Shown here piece by piece: positions 1-8,606 of a DNA stretch of 64,000 nucleotides. Every line of letters starts with the position of its first letter. Position 1 is the stretch's first letter. This DNA comes from Terriglobia bacterium. GTDB taxonomy: Bacteria > Acidobacteriota > Terriglobia > Terriglobales > Acidobacteriaceae. The position numbers and the translations under genes were made by a program. Location: NCBI GenBank assembly GCA_020072845.1, contig JAIQGF010000021.1:1-64000 (forward strand), in the 5' to 3' direction. The notes under the pieces were generated by a model. It searched no databases. It was not told the origin of the DNA and worked only from the letters and a program-made list of their open reading frames with translations.

Positions 1-157
1 CGGCAGGTTTGCCGGGCCGCGCCCCTTTGGCCCTTGAGCGACGATGTGACCCAACTGCCGCATAACCTATCGCGACACGATAAAAGGGGAAAGATAGCGG
101 GCGTAACCAGGCGCGGTTACCTTTGTGGATTAACTTGTCAACTACAGCGGCAGGCGG
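1..157. other. Left edge, no supported gene
   Basis: No convincing reading frame is present. The only structure seen is a short inverted repeat around 112-123 (gtaacc...ggttac). A 71-codon frame starting at 34 runs into the antisense of the downstream PEBP gene and has no recognisable content. Confidence 0.4.
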
Positions 158-769
158 TCAACGCGCGTAGTGCCCCATCAGTTCGCCGCGGGCAAGAATA
201 TGCCCTTGCAGGGCGCGCTCAAGTTCGCCGCGGCCGGCGCCTGCTTTGACCGCGGGCGCGTTGTCGAGCGCAAATAAACGGAAGAAATAGCGGTGCGGCT
301 TCCCCGGCGGAGGACACGGTCCGCCGTAGCCGACCTTGCCGAAATCGTTGCGGCCCTGGCGGGCGCCGTCCGCCAATTCCGCGGTCTTCGGCAGGTTCTC
401 CGGCAACTCCTGCGTGCCGGCGGGAATGTTCCACACCACCCAATGGGTAAAGGTGCCGCCGGGAGCGTCGGGATCGTCGAGGATCAAGGCAAACGACCTC
501 GTGGCCGGCGGGGCGCCGCTCCAAGCCAGTTGCGGGGAGGTATTCTGGCCGTCGCATGTTTCCCGTTTTGGGAATTCGCCGCCAGGGGATATCAATTTAC
601 TGTTGACCTGCATGGCTCCCTCCGGAGGCGCAGCGTAATTTGTCGCGTCAGCACCGGCGGTGAAACGCGCGGAACCGCCGAAACCCCAGATTTGATGCGC
701 GTCTTCCGCGGTTCGCATGTACACCGATGCGGTGAGCAAGGTCACAATCAGGAGCGACATTCGCCTCAT
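158..769 (-). CDS. Secreted YbhB/YbcL-type PEBP family protein
   Basis: A 203-aa protein of the phosphatidylethanolamine-binding/Raf-kinase-inhibitor-like family. Visible family motifs are DDPDAPGG (about residues 98-105), FTHWVVWNIP, and GYGGPCPPPGKPHRYFF. The ATG at 769 is preferred over an in-frame start at 853 because it begins with MRRMSLLIVTLL, a signal-peptide-like segment; the 28 residues before it look non-coding. Bacterial members have no agreed function, and ligand binding in the periplasm is only a family-level guess. It is transcribed away from the regulator gene at 961 and has no obvious operon partner here. Confidence 0.85.
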   Translation of the reverse strand: MRRMSLLIVTLLTASVYMRTAEDAHQIWGFGGSARFTAGADATNYAAPPEGAMQVNSKLISPGGEFPKRETCDGQNTSPQLAWSGAPPATRSFALILDDPDAPGGTFTHWVVWNIPAGTQELPENLPKTAELADGARQGRNDFGKVGYGGPCPPPGKPHRYFFRLFALDNAPAVKAGAGRGELERALQGHILARGELMGHYAR

Positions 770-960
770 ACCCAGCCATTTCATCAGAAGCCGAACGGAT
801 TGCCAAGCGGCTGTGGAGCGTGCGCCGGAAAACGGCGGAAACCCTGTGTCCATGCGGGTTTCCGCAGGCGCGCACGAACGTCCGTTCGGAGCGCCGGACG
901 GCCCCTCGAAGTTTTTCCTTGACCGGAAGGGTAAGATGGAATGTCACAGGGGGTTGTGTC

Positions 961-1680
961 GTGTTATCACCTTATGGACTCGATATCATAGAAAGCTGCT
1001 TCACCTGTAAAATGCGGGCCGACCGGATATTCTGCGATCTGCCCACCGCCGCCCTGCAATCATTCGAAGCCATTAAATACGCCAGTGCTTATCCCAAGGG
1101 CGCAGTCCTGTTTGTCGAAGGCCAGGCTCCCCGGGGAATCTTCGTTCTTTGCAAAGGCCGGGTGAAACTCTCCATCTGTTCCACCGACGGAAAAACGCTG
1201 ATCCTGAAAATCGCCGAACCCGGCGAAGTGCTCGGGCTCAGCGCCACCGTTTCCGGCAAACCGTACGAACTCACGGCGGAGACGATCGATCCCTGCCAGG
1301 TGAACTTCGTCAAGCGCGAGGATTTTCTGCGCTTCCTGCGCGAGCACAGCGAAGCCTGCTTCCGCGTCGCCGAGCAATTGAGCGACAAGTACAACACCGC
1401 TTGCCACGAGATCCGCTCGCTGGGGCTTTCCCACTCGGCGGCGGAAAAGCTGGCCAAGCTGCTGCTGGAATGGAGCTCGCGAAACGGGGAAGCGAACAAG
1501 CAGGAGCCGCGCGTGAAGATGGCGCTCACGCACGAAGAGATCGCGCAGATGATCGGGACCTCGCGCGAGACGGTCACCCGTCTGTTCGCCGAATTGAAGA
1601 AGCGGCAGATCGTGCACGCCAAGGGCTCGACGTTGCTGATCCGCAACAAGGCGGCCTTGAAAGCCCTGGCCAGCGTCTAG
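961..1680 (+). CDS. CRP/FNR-family regulator with FNR-like cysteines and CRP-like recognition helix
   Basis: A 239-aa regulator with an N-terminal cyclic-nucleotide-binding-type beta-roll and a C-terminal winged helix. The GTG at 961 is chosen: AGGGGG lies just upstream and the length then matches the family; an in-frame ATG at 820 adds non-conserved residues. Cysteines C13, C16 and C25 precede the beta-roll, and C112 lies in the context ETIDPC, which lines up by eye with the fourth cluster ligand of E. coli FNR (ETSMVC). This suggests an Fe-S oxygen or redox sensor. The recognition helix reads TSRETVTR (R202, E203, R207), the spacing of CRP R180/E181/R185, predicting GTGA/TCAC half-sites. 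Ten such palindromes occur in the window. The Fe-S cluster is inference. Confidence 0.9.
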   Translation: MLSPYGLDIIESCFTCKMRADRIFCDLPTAALQSFEAIKYASAYPKGAVLFVEGQAPRGIFVLCKGRVKLSICSTDGKTLILKIAEPGEVLGLSATVSGKPYELTAETIDPCQVNFVKREDFLRFLREHSEACFRVAEQLSDKYNTACHEIRSLGLSHSAAEKLAKLLLEWSSRNGEANKQEPRVKMALTHEEIAQMIGTSRETVTRLFAELKKRQIVHAKGSTLLIRNKAALKALASV

Positions 1681-1857
1681 GGACGTCGCCAGTCTTCGCC
1701 CGAACTCCGCCGCGCCATGACCGGATGCGGCGGAGGAAGCGTCCTTCTAGTTCCTGCCGAAATCCGCTCCGAGCGTTGCTTTTCAGGTTATGCATCACTA
1801 TAAACGGTGATAGCAGTCACTGTTTTGGTTCCCCGCAGCAAGCATGATTCCAGTGTT

Positions 1858-2376
1858 ATGGAAAGCGCCAAGAACCAGAGCTGCTTCACCTGCGAGCTGC
1901 GGCCGGACCGAGTTTTTTGCGACTTGCCGGCCGAAGCGCTACAGGCATTCGACTCCATTAAGACCACCACGAGGGTGCCGCGCGGAGCGATCTTGTTCGC
2001 CGAAGGCAAACAGCCGCGGGGAATCTATGTCTTGTGCGAAGGGCGCGCCAAGCTCTCGGTGTGTTCCGACGCTCGCAAGCGCCTGATGCTGCGCGTTGCC
2101 GGGCCGGGCGAGGTGCTGGGCCTGAGCGCCAGCATGGCGGGGCGACCCTACGAAGTGACCGTGGAAATGCTGGACGCTTCGCAGGTAGCCTTTGTCCGCC
2201 GCAAAGACCTTTTGCACTTCCTGCGCGAACACCGCGTGGCCTGCCTGCAGGTGGTTCACCTGCTCAGCCAGGACCTGCACCAGGCGTATGACCGGGTGCG
2301 GTCGATCGGACTGTCGCGCGCGCGCCGGCCCCACCTGGTGCACCCCGCCTCGCACGCCGCCGCGCACAGCAACTGA
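1858..2376 (+). CDS. Truncated CRP/FNR paralogue without DNA-binding domain
   Basis: A 172-aa paralogue of the preceding regulator. The beta-roll domain is well conserved (CFTCELRPDRVFCDLP; GPGEVLGLSASMAGRPYEVT), but the frame ends soon after the dimerisation helix with a low-complexity tail rich in H, A and R. No helix-turn-helix is encoded in any frame before the terminator at 2400. The residue matching C112 of the paralogue is serine (MLDASQ). The ATG at 1858 aligns with the paralogue start; an in-frame upstream start at 1807 is less likely. It could be a decaying duplicate or a dominant-negative or heterodimer partner; the sequence does not decide between these. Confidence 0.8.
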   Translation: MESAKNQSCFTCELRPDRVFCDLPAEALQAFDSIKTTTRVPRGAILFAEGKQPRGIYVLCEGRAKLSVCSDARKRLMLRVAGPGEVLGLSASMAGRPYEVTVEMLDASQVAFVRRKDLLHFLREHRVACLQVVHLLSQDLHQAYDRVRSIGLSRARRPHLVHPASHAAAHSN

Positions 2377-2399
2377 CAGATCACCGAGGATCCTGCAGA

Positions 2400-2422
2400 C
2401 GCCCGCTCCGGCGGGCGTTTTT
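2400..2422 (+). terminator. Rho-independent terminator after truncated CRP/FNR gene
   Basis: A perfect 7-bp stem CGCCCGC/GCGGGCG with a 4-base loop is followed by TTTTT. It lies 24 bases after the stop codon at 2376. Confidence 0.85.
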
Positions 2423-2502
2423 GCTGGTGCGGGAAGGTCGCAAGGCGCCGTGAGTTACGGCACAGGGGCATGTCCGGCCGGAAGAATTGGATCACTCAGC
2501 TA

Positions 2503-2518
2503 TGTGAGCGGCCTCACA
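2503..2518. promoter_or_regulatory. CRP-type operator before the decahaem cytochrome
   Basis: TGTGAGCGGCCTCACA is a perfect TGTGA-N6-TCACA palindrome centred about 97 bases before the start codon at 2608. It fits the predicted specificity of the regulator at 961. It is one of ten GTGA-N6-TCAC sites found in the window. Confidence 0.7.
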
Positions 2519-2607
2519 GCCTCTCCGCTCACAGTTGTCCGATGCTGTCGCTGCAGGTCCGGGGTCCGATGCGGATCCGCCCCGGTGCTGCCTAGGAGCT
2601 AATTGCA

Positions 2608-3627
2608 ATGGACGAATTCAAAAATCTTAAGCGGTTCGCGGTCTCTCTGGCCGCTGTGATGCTGGTCATGCTGGTAGTGACTGGCGTCAGCACCGCCGGC
2701 ACGCAGCCCAAGGCGGCCCCCGCCCCGGCCGTCGGCGGCGACTACGTCGGTAGTGACATCTGTATCTCTTGCCATGATGATCAAAACCGTCGCATGAAGA
2801 ACACGGTGATGGGCAAGGTTTTTGCCAAGCCCCACACAGCCGACGAAAAACTCGGATGCGAATCTTGCCACGGACCCGGCAGGGCTCACGTGGAAGCCGG
2901 CGGCGGCAAGGACACCATCCCTGTCCGTTATGGCAAAGACACCCGGAACTCAGTCGAAGAACAGAACCAGTCTTGTGTGCAGTGCCACAAGAGAGGTAAC
3001 CGCATGTTCTGGGCCGGCAGCCCGCACGAATCGCGCGGTATGCGGTGCGTCGACTGCCACAACGTAAAGCAGCAGCTGAAGAGATCACTGGCCGGCGAGA
3101 CATTCTTGACTGAACCGCTGAAGGACACCGGAGGTCTGGTCAAGCCCGAGACCGAGCTCTGCTTGCAGTGCCACCAGATGCGGCGCGCGCAACTGCAGCG
3201 CTCTTCGCACATGCCGTTCCGCGAAGGCAAAGTCACTTGCACCAGTTGCCACAACCCGCACGGCTCGCCCAATCCGGCACAACTGAAGCAGGCCACCGTG
3301 AACGAGAACTGCTATAGCTGCCATGCCGAGCGGCGCGGCCCCTTCCTCTGGGCGCATCCGCCAGTGACGGAAAACTGCGACACCTGTCACGAGGCGCATG
3401 GTTCCACCAACCCGCAGTTGCTGAAAACGCGCATTCCGCGGCTCTGCCAAGAGTGCCACAACGAATTCGCGCACGGGACGGGAACAATCGGCTACCCCTT
3501 GGGCAATGTCTCCAACGCTGGTAAGCCCATGGGCTACCCCAACAAGACCACGAACCGTGGCTGTGCGAACTGCCACTCCAAAATCCACGGGACCAACGCC
3601 CCGTCGGGTAAATTCTTTTTGCGCTAG
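2608..3627 (+). CDS. DmsE/MtrA-type periplasmic decahaem cytochrome c
   Basis: A 339-aa protein with an N-terminal export segment (hydrophobic stretch at about residues 12-29) and exactly ten CXXCH haem sites (CISCH, CESCH, CVQCH, CVDCH, CLQCH, CTSCH, CYSCH, CDTCH, CQECH, CANCH). Length and haem number match the DmsE/MtrA/PioA family, periplasmic electron carriers that plug into an outer-membrane barrel. AGGAG lies 9 bases before the ATG. The barrel partner follows 16 bases downstream, so the two form a porin-cytochrome pair. No outer-surface decahaem protein of the MtrC type is adjacent. A CRP-type palindrome lies upstream. Confidence 0.93.
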   Translation: MDEFKNLKRFAVSLAAVMLVMLVVTGVSTAGTQPKAAPAPAVGGDYVGSDICISCHDDQNRRMKNTVMGKVFAKPHTADEKLGCESCHGPGRAHVEAGGGKDTIPVRYGKDTRNSVEEQNQSCVQCHKRGNRMFWAGSPHESRGMRCVDCHNVKQQLKRSLAGETFLTEPLKDTGGLVKPETELCLQCHQMRRAQLQRSSHMPFREGKVTCTSCHNPHGSPNPAQLKQATVNENCYSCHAERRGPFLWAHPPVTENCDTCHEAHGSTNPQLLKTRIPRLCQECHNEFAHGTGTIGYPLGNVSNAGKPMGYPNKTTNRGCANCHSKIHGTNAPSGKFFLR

Positions 3628-3643
3628 GAGATAGGAGAGAGCA

Positions 3644-6271
3644 ATGAAACTTTTCAAGCTGTTTGCGCTTTGTACACTGCTCGCGCTCCTGCTTGTTCCG
3701 GCTGCGGTTATGGCACAGGAACAGGCTCCCGAGCGCGGCGTCGTGGAGTTCGGCTTCCGCGGGGTCACGGGAACGGTTTACGGTCGCACCAATCCGGGTG
3801 ACGTTCCGTTCAGCAACAATTTCCGTCCCGATCTGTTGAACTCCGGCCTCAACACTTATTACGATTATCGAAACGCCTTCTACATTCCTAAATTCAACTA
3901 CCAAAGCGATACCTTTCTTGGCTCCACGAGCTATCTCAAAATTCAGTCGGCCAGCAACGGCCTCGCCTTTGAGGGAGGAACTCTGGGTCGAGATCAGACC
4001 GTCCTGGTTACACTCGGTCAATACGGCCACTACAAGGCCCAATTCCGCTTTGACGAGACGCCGCACATCTTCAGCGGTACCACGCGTACGCTGTTCAGTG
4101 GCGGCGGGGGCGCATGGAACGTGAATCCTGCGCTGCAGAGCACGCTGTTCGGCGCCCTCTGCGGCAGTGTTAGTGCGTCCCATGGATGTACGGTCACCCC
4201 CTCTGTCAGCGCCATTTCCAACGCGTTGAGCAGCGCGGCAGCCGGTGCCACATACTTTACGCAACAGGAGAGCCGGAAAGCGGGTACTGGTCTGTTCAGC
4301 TGGAACATCAACCCCGACCTGAACATCTCTGCCGTGTTCTCGCGGGAGCACCAGCTCGGCACCCGGCCCATCGGCTTCGTCATGGGCAACGGCTCGACTG
4401 GCTACGCCGCGGAAGCGCCGGAGTCGATCGACTACTACACCAACAATGCCAAAGTCACCGCCGAGTTTGGTCAGAAGCACTGGGACGCACTGTTTGGGTA
4501 CCAGGGGTCGTTCTTTAAGAACGACACTCCCAACATGGTGGTGATGAACCCGTTTTCGAACACTTTCACCCAAGTTACTTCGACCATGAGCAGCACGGTG
4601 GGTCCGGCCACGGGGCGAATGGATCTGTACCCGGACAATAACTACCAGCAATTTGTGAGTCAGGGTGCAGCCGAGCTTGGCAAACACATCCACTTGATGG
4701 CTAACATCACTCCTGGGTGGATGTCCCAGACGGCCAGTTTCCAGCCTCTAACGACGAATACTTATCTCACCTCAACCCCACCGGCCGGTTATCCGAGCTT
4801 CCTGCCGACGCAGAATCTCAACGGCAAAGTGGGCACGCTGGCCATGAACTACACCGCCGTAGTCAAGGCCGCGAAGAACCTGGTATTCACAGCGAAATAC
4901 CAACATTATGGCTACGACAACAACACTCCGGATTTGCTGGTTAGGCCCACGGTGGCCGACACCTCGTTCTTAATCAGCAGCTCCTTCCACGGTTCGACGG
5001 CAAACTGCTATGACCCGGTGGCGGGGCCCGGCAGCGTGAATGTTGTTAACGCTGCTTATACCTACTACTGTCCCGGCGAACAAAGCTCGTTCACCAGTAA
5101 GCTGTTGGATTTGGGCGGCACCTGGTTCTTCACCAAGAAGAACTCGGTGAAGTTCGGCTATCAGCGGGGGTGGATGGATCGCACGAACCGCGAAGTTGCC
5201 GAGACCATCGAGGGTTCGTTCTACGGAGCGCTGGACATGCACCTGCAGAAGCATCTGTTGCTGCGGGTTTCGGCGCGTCACCAGAACCGCTTGCCGCAAG
5301 GCGGCGCCGAGGCCTACGAGGCCGATCCCAGCAACCTGTATGCGCGCATGCCCGACCAATCCACGCGCGTTCGTAACCGTGGCGATGTGTCGCTGCAGTG
5401 GGATGCCACTCAGAAGCTGAGCCTCTCGGCCTTCTGGGGAACGCTGCAGGACAACTACAACCAGCGCAACTCGGTCAACAGTTTGGTGCCGCTCGGGGAT
5501 GCCACCTATAGCCAGGTGATAGTGGCCGGCACGAAGCCGACACCGATCTATGGACCGTATTACGCCTATGGGTTGCTGAACAACATCGGGCGGAACTACG
5601 GCTTCGATGTCAACTACGCGCTGACGCCCAAGGTGGTCTTGTTCGCGGAGTACGGGCGTGAGAAGAACACCGGCGCCATACTCCAGGGGAGGGGACTCAA
5701 CACCCCCGCAACCTGTACACCCACGGGCACCGGCTTCGTCTATCCCAGCTCGTGCGACCCGATCAACGACCTCCTGACCGCCAACAAGGATGTGGTTAAC
5801 AGCTACTATGGTGGAGCGGATATCACTGTTTCCAAGAAGTTCGACCTCAGCCTGTATTACAGCCTGTCGCTGGCGCAGAGCTTCGTAAACAGCGATGGTG
5901 TGAACTGCCAGATCGGCAACGGCTGGACGACAGGGACGTCCTATTGCGACACGCATTTCACGAACTGGAGCCTGGACACGGCTGCCAATCCTGCCGTGAA
6001 CTTCGGTTATCCGCAGAATGTCAACCGAGTTCACGAGGTTGGTGCCGTTGCCAGGTTCAAGTTGACGCAGAACCTGGTGCCGAAGTTCCAGTACATCTTC
6101 CGGCAGTTCGGCAACAGCGATTGGCAGACCGGTGTCATAAATCCCTATAGCTTCAACATTGCCAATGACCCGACCGCCGCGACGGCCCTGCAGAAGCAGC
6201 TGTTCCTGGGGGCGGATCAGCCGTCCTACAGGGCGCACATCTTCTCGGCTACACTGGAGTACCACTTCTAG
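3644..6271 (+). CDS. MtrB/PioB-family outer-membrane beta-barrel
   Basis: An 875-aa protein with a clear signal peptide (MKLFKLFALC start, cleavage probably after VMA at about residue 24). The body is rich in alternating aromatic and polar strands, and it ends in LEYHF, a terminal phenylalanine typical of outer-membrane barrels. MtrB/PioB proteins form the 26-28-strand sheath around a decahaem cytochrome and let electrons cross the outer membrane. The position just after the decahaem gene supports this role. I see no CXXC in the first 60 mature residues, unlike Shewanella MtrB. AGGAGA precedes the ATG. A strong terminator follows, closing the two-gene operon. Confidence 0.88.
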   Translation: MKLFKLFALCTLLALLLVPAAVMAQEQAPERGVVEFGFRGVTGTVYGRTNPGDVPFSNNFRPDLLNSGLNTYYDYRNAFYIPKFNYQSDTFLGSTSYLKIQSASNGLAFEGGTLGRDQTVLVTLGQYGHYKAQFRFDETPHIFSGTTRTLFSGGGGAWNVNPALQSTLFGALCGSVSASHGCTVTPSVSAISNALSSAAAGATYFTQQESRKAGTGLFSWNINPDLNISAVFSREHQLGTRPIGFVMGNGSTGYAAEAPESIDYYTNNAKVTAEFGQKHWDALFGYQGSFFKNDTPNMVVMNPFSNTFTQVTSTMSSTVGPATGRMDLYPDNNYQQFVSQGAAELGKHIHLMANITPGWMSQTASFQPLTTNTYLTSTPPAGYPSFLPTQNLNGKVGTLAMNYTAVVKAAKNLVFTAKYQHYGYDNNTPDLLVRPTVADTSFLISSSFHGSTANCYDPVAGPGSVNVVNAAYTYYCPGEQSSFTSKLLDLGGTWFFTKKNSVKFGYQRGWMDRTNREVAETIEGSFYGALDMHLQKHLLLRVSARHQNRLPQGGAEAYEADPSNLYARMPDQSTRVRNRGDVSLQWDATQKLSLSAFWGTLQDNYNQRNSVNSLVPLGDATYSQVIVAGTKPTPIYGPYYAYGLLNNIGRNYGFDVNYALTPKVVLFAEYGREKNTGAILQGRGLNTPATCTPTGTGFVYPSSCDPINDLLTANKDVVNSYYGGADITVSKKFDLSLYYSLSLAQSFVNSDGVNCQIGNGWTTGTSYCDTHFTNWSLDTAANPAVNFGYPQNVNRVHEVGAVARFKLTQNLVPKFQYIFRQFGNSDWQTGVINPYSFNIANDPTAATALQKQLFLGADQPSYRAHIFSATLEYHF

Positions 6272-6300
6272 TTCGTAGTTATGTACTTACCAACCCTGCG

Positions 6301-6329
6301 AGGGCGGCCCACCGGCCGCCCTCTTTTTT
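6301..6329 (+). terminator. Rho-independent terminator after barrel gene
   Basis: A 9-bp perfect stem AGGGCGGCC/GGCCGCCCT with a CACC loop is followed by a run of six T, 29 bases after the stop codon at 6271. Confidence 0.9.
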
Positions 6330-6438
6330 GCTCCGCATGCCCCGCTCTTCGGGCGATTCATCATGATGCGACAGGTTGCGGCGCGGGCCGCTTGCGCCGG
6401 TGATGCGGCTCACGCCCGCTAGTGATGACCACAGCGGG

Positions 6439-6536
6439 GGTGACTGGAGTCACCTTCAGACGTGAGGCGTCTCACAGCCGGTTGGTCGCCGATCTGAGAA
6501 CGTAGAGTTGACCCCGCCTGCGTGACGTACGTCACC
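6439..6536. promoter_or_regulatory. Three CRP-type operators before the 19-haem operon
   Basis: Three GTGA-N6-TCAC palindromes occur at 6439-6454 (GTGACTGGAGTCAC core), 6461-6476 (GTGAGGCGTCTCAC core) and 6521-6536 (GTGACGTACGTCAC core, perfectly symmetric). The last ends 45 bases before the chosen start at 6582. Centre spacings are about 22 and 60 bases, so the first two lie on about the same helix face. The rest of the gap 6330-6581 shows nothing else. Confidence 0.7.
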
Positions 6537-6581
6537 GGCGCTAGGGTCGGGGCCGACCACGGCACGTCGAGCAGGTACTGG

Positions 6582-8606
6582 ATGACCGTATTGCGACACA
6601 CCAAGACCCGGACGCAAATCCCGTTGGCGCTGCTGTTCACCGCGGCCCTGCTGTTCGCCGGCGGCGTCGCCCGGGCCGAGGACAACCCCAACGACACCTG
6701 CCTGGCCTGCCATGCCGACAAGTCGCTCACCACCAAGCGCGCCGGGCGCACGGTTTCGCTGTTCGTCGAGGCGAAGAAGTTTTCGTCGTCCATCCATGGA
6801 TCGCTCGCCTGCACCAACTGCCACGCCGATCTCGAGGGCAAGGACCTGCCGCACGAAACGCCGCTGAAAAGAGTGGACTGCGGCGCCTGCCACGGCGAGG
6901 AGGCCAAGCAGCACGCCAAGTCGCTGCACGGCCGCGCCGTGGCGCGCGGTGACGCGCTGGCGCCGCGCTGTGTGAATTGCCACGGCAACCACGACATCCT
7001 TTCGGTCAAGGACCCGCGCTCGCCAGTGTCGCCGCTGCAGGTGCCGTTCACCTGCGGCAAGTGCCATCGCGAGGGCACGCCGGTGCAGACCCAGCGCAAG
7101 ATCGAGCAGCACAACATCATTGAGAATTATGCGGAGAGCATGCATGGCGAGGCCCTGCTGAAGAAAGGCCTGGTGGTGGCGGCGAACTGCGCCTCCTGCC
7201 ACACGGCGCATAACATCCTGCCGCACACCGATCCCAGCTCCTCGATCGCGCGGGCCAACATCGCCAAGACCTGCACCAAATGCCACGCGCGCATCGAGGA
7301 CGTCCACCGCAAGACGATCAAGGGTGAACTTTGGGAGAAAGAGGCGCACGTGCTGCCGGCGTGCGTGGATTGCCACCAGCCGCACAAAGTGCGGAAGGTC
7401 TTCTACACCCAGGGCATGGCCGACGCCGACTGCATGCGCTGCCACGCCAACGAGAACCTCAAATCGCGCGATGGGCGGCCGTTGGCAGTACACGTTGCCG
7501 AGGTGGCGTCTTCGCGGCATGCCAAGGTGGCCTGCAGCCAGTGCCACTCGGAAGTGAACGCCTCGCGCGTGCGTCCGTGCGAGACCATCACCACGGCGGT
7601 GGACTGCTCCAAATGCCACGAGCAGATCGGGCAGGACTATCAGCGCAGCAAGCACGGTCAGCTCTTCGCCAAGAAGGACCCCAACGCGCCCGTCTGCAAG
7701 GAGTGTCACGGCACCCATCGCGTGCTCGGCAAGCACGATCCGGAATCGGTGACCTTCCCCACCAATATCCCCACGCTATGCGCGCGCTGCCACCGCGAAG
7801 GCAAAAAGGCTGCGATGCGCTATACCGGCGTGCAGCACGACATCATCCCGCACTACCAGGAGAGCATTCACGGCAAGGGCCTGCTGAAGAGCGGCCTGAC
7901 GGTGACGGCGACCTGCACCAACTGCCACACCGCGCACCGCGAGTTGCCCAAGTCGGACCCGGATTCGTCGGTCAATCCGCAAAACCTTCCCGCCACCTGC
8001 GGCCAGTGTCACCACGGCATCCAGGAGCAGTTCATCAACAGCATTCACTCGCGGACCGTTTCCAGCACCAAGGAAGAGCTGCCGGTGTGCAACGATTGCC
8101 ACACCGCGCACCAGATTCGGCGCGCCGACGAGGACGGCTTCAAGCTGGACATCATGGCCAAGTGCGGCCGCTGCCACGTCGAGATTGCCAAGACGTATTT
8201 CGACACGTATCACGGCAAAGTATCGCGGCTCGGCTATACGAAAACTGCCAAGTGCTACGACTGCCACGGCGCGCACGACATCCTGAAAGTCACCGATCCG
8301 CGGTCGCACCTCAGCCGCGCCAACGTCGTGCAGACCTGCCAGAAATGCCACGCCAGCGCGACGCGGCGCTTCGCCGGCTACCTGACGCACGCCACCCACC
8401 ACGATCCCAAGAAGTACCCGTTCCTGTTCTGGACGTTCTGGGGCATGACCTCGCTGCTGCTGGGGACGTTCGTCGTCGGCGGCGTGCACACGTTGTTGTG
8501 GCTGCCGCGCGCCTTCCAGATGCGCCGCGAACTGCGCGCCGAGGAAGCCGCACGGAAAGCCGCCGAGCAAGAAACGGCGGAGGAGAAGCACGATGGCGAC
8601 CGCTAA
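6582..8606 (+). CDS. 19-haem membrane-anchored cytochrome c
   Basis: A 674-aa protein with a signal peptide (MTVLRHTKTRTQIPLALLF start), nineteen CXXCH motifs, a single membrane helix near the C-terminus (FLFWTFWGMTSLLLGTFVV) and a charged cytoplasmic tail. Several haem pairs repeat a unit SxHG ... CxxCHxxH ... DPxS ... TCxxCH, a sign of internal duplication; the second His in CHxxH may be a distal ligand. The ATG at 6582 is chosen for its signal peptide; an in-frame start at 6522 overlaps an operator. The C-terminal codons overlap the cytochrome b gene by 14 bases, implying translational coupling. A periplasmic electron wire fed by the quinol-linked cytochrome b is likely. No catalytic domain is visible. 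Confidence 0.92.
   Translation: MTVLRHTKTRTQIPLALLFTAALLFAGGVARAEDNPNDTCLACHADKSLTTKRAGRTVSLFVEAKKFSSSIHGSLACTNCHADLEGKDLPHETPLKRVDCGACHGEEAKQHAKSLHGRAVARGDALAPRCVNCHGNHDILSVKDPRSPVSPLQVPFTCGKCHREGTPVQTQRKIEQHNIIENYAESMHGEALLKKGLVVAANCASCHTAHNILPHTDPSSSIARANIAKTCTKCHARIEDVHRKTIKGELWEKEAHVLPACVDCHQPHKVRKVFYTQGMADADCMRCHANENLKSRDGRPLAVHVAEVASSRHAKVACSQCHSEVNASRVRPCETITTAVDCSKCHEQIGQDYQRSKHGQLFAKKDPNAPVCKECHGTHRVLGKHDPESVTFPTNIPTLCARCHREGKKAAMRYTGVQHDIIPHYQESIHGKGLLKSGLTVTATCTNCHTAHRELPKSDPDSSVNPQNLPATCGQCHHGIQEQFINSIHSRTVSSTKEELPVCNDCHTAHQIRRADEDGFKLDIMAKCGRCHVEIAKTYFDTYHGKVSRLGYTKTAKCYDCHGAHDILKVTDPRSHLSRANVVQTCQKCHASATRRFAGYLTHATHHDPKKYPFLFWTFWGMTSLLLGTFVVGGVHTLLWLPRAFQMRRELRAEEAARKAAEQETAEEKHDGDR

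Noticed and set aside
34-249. 71-codon plus-strand frame at the left edge
   Set aside because: It runs into the antisense of the PEBP gene and has no recognisable composition, ribosome-binding site or family.
3233-4693. Long minus-strand frame (486 codons) opposite the decahaem and barrel genes
   Set aside because: It is antisense to two well-supported genes; its residue make-up is that of a reversed GC-rich coding strand.
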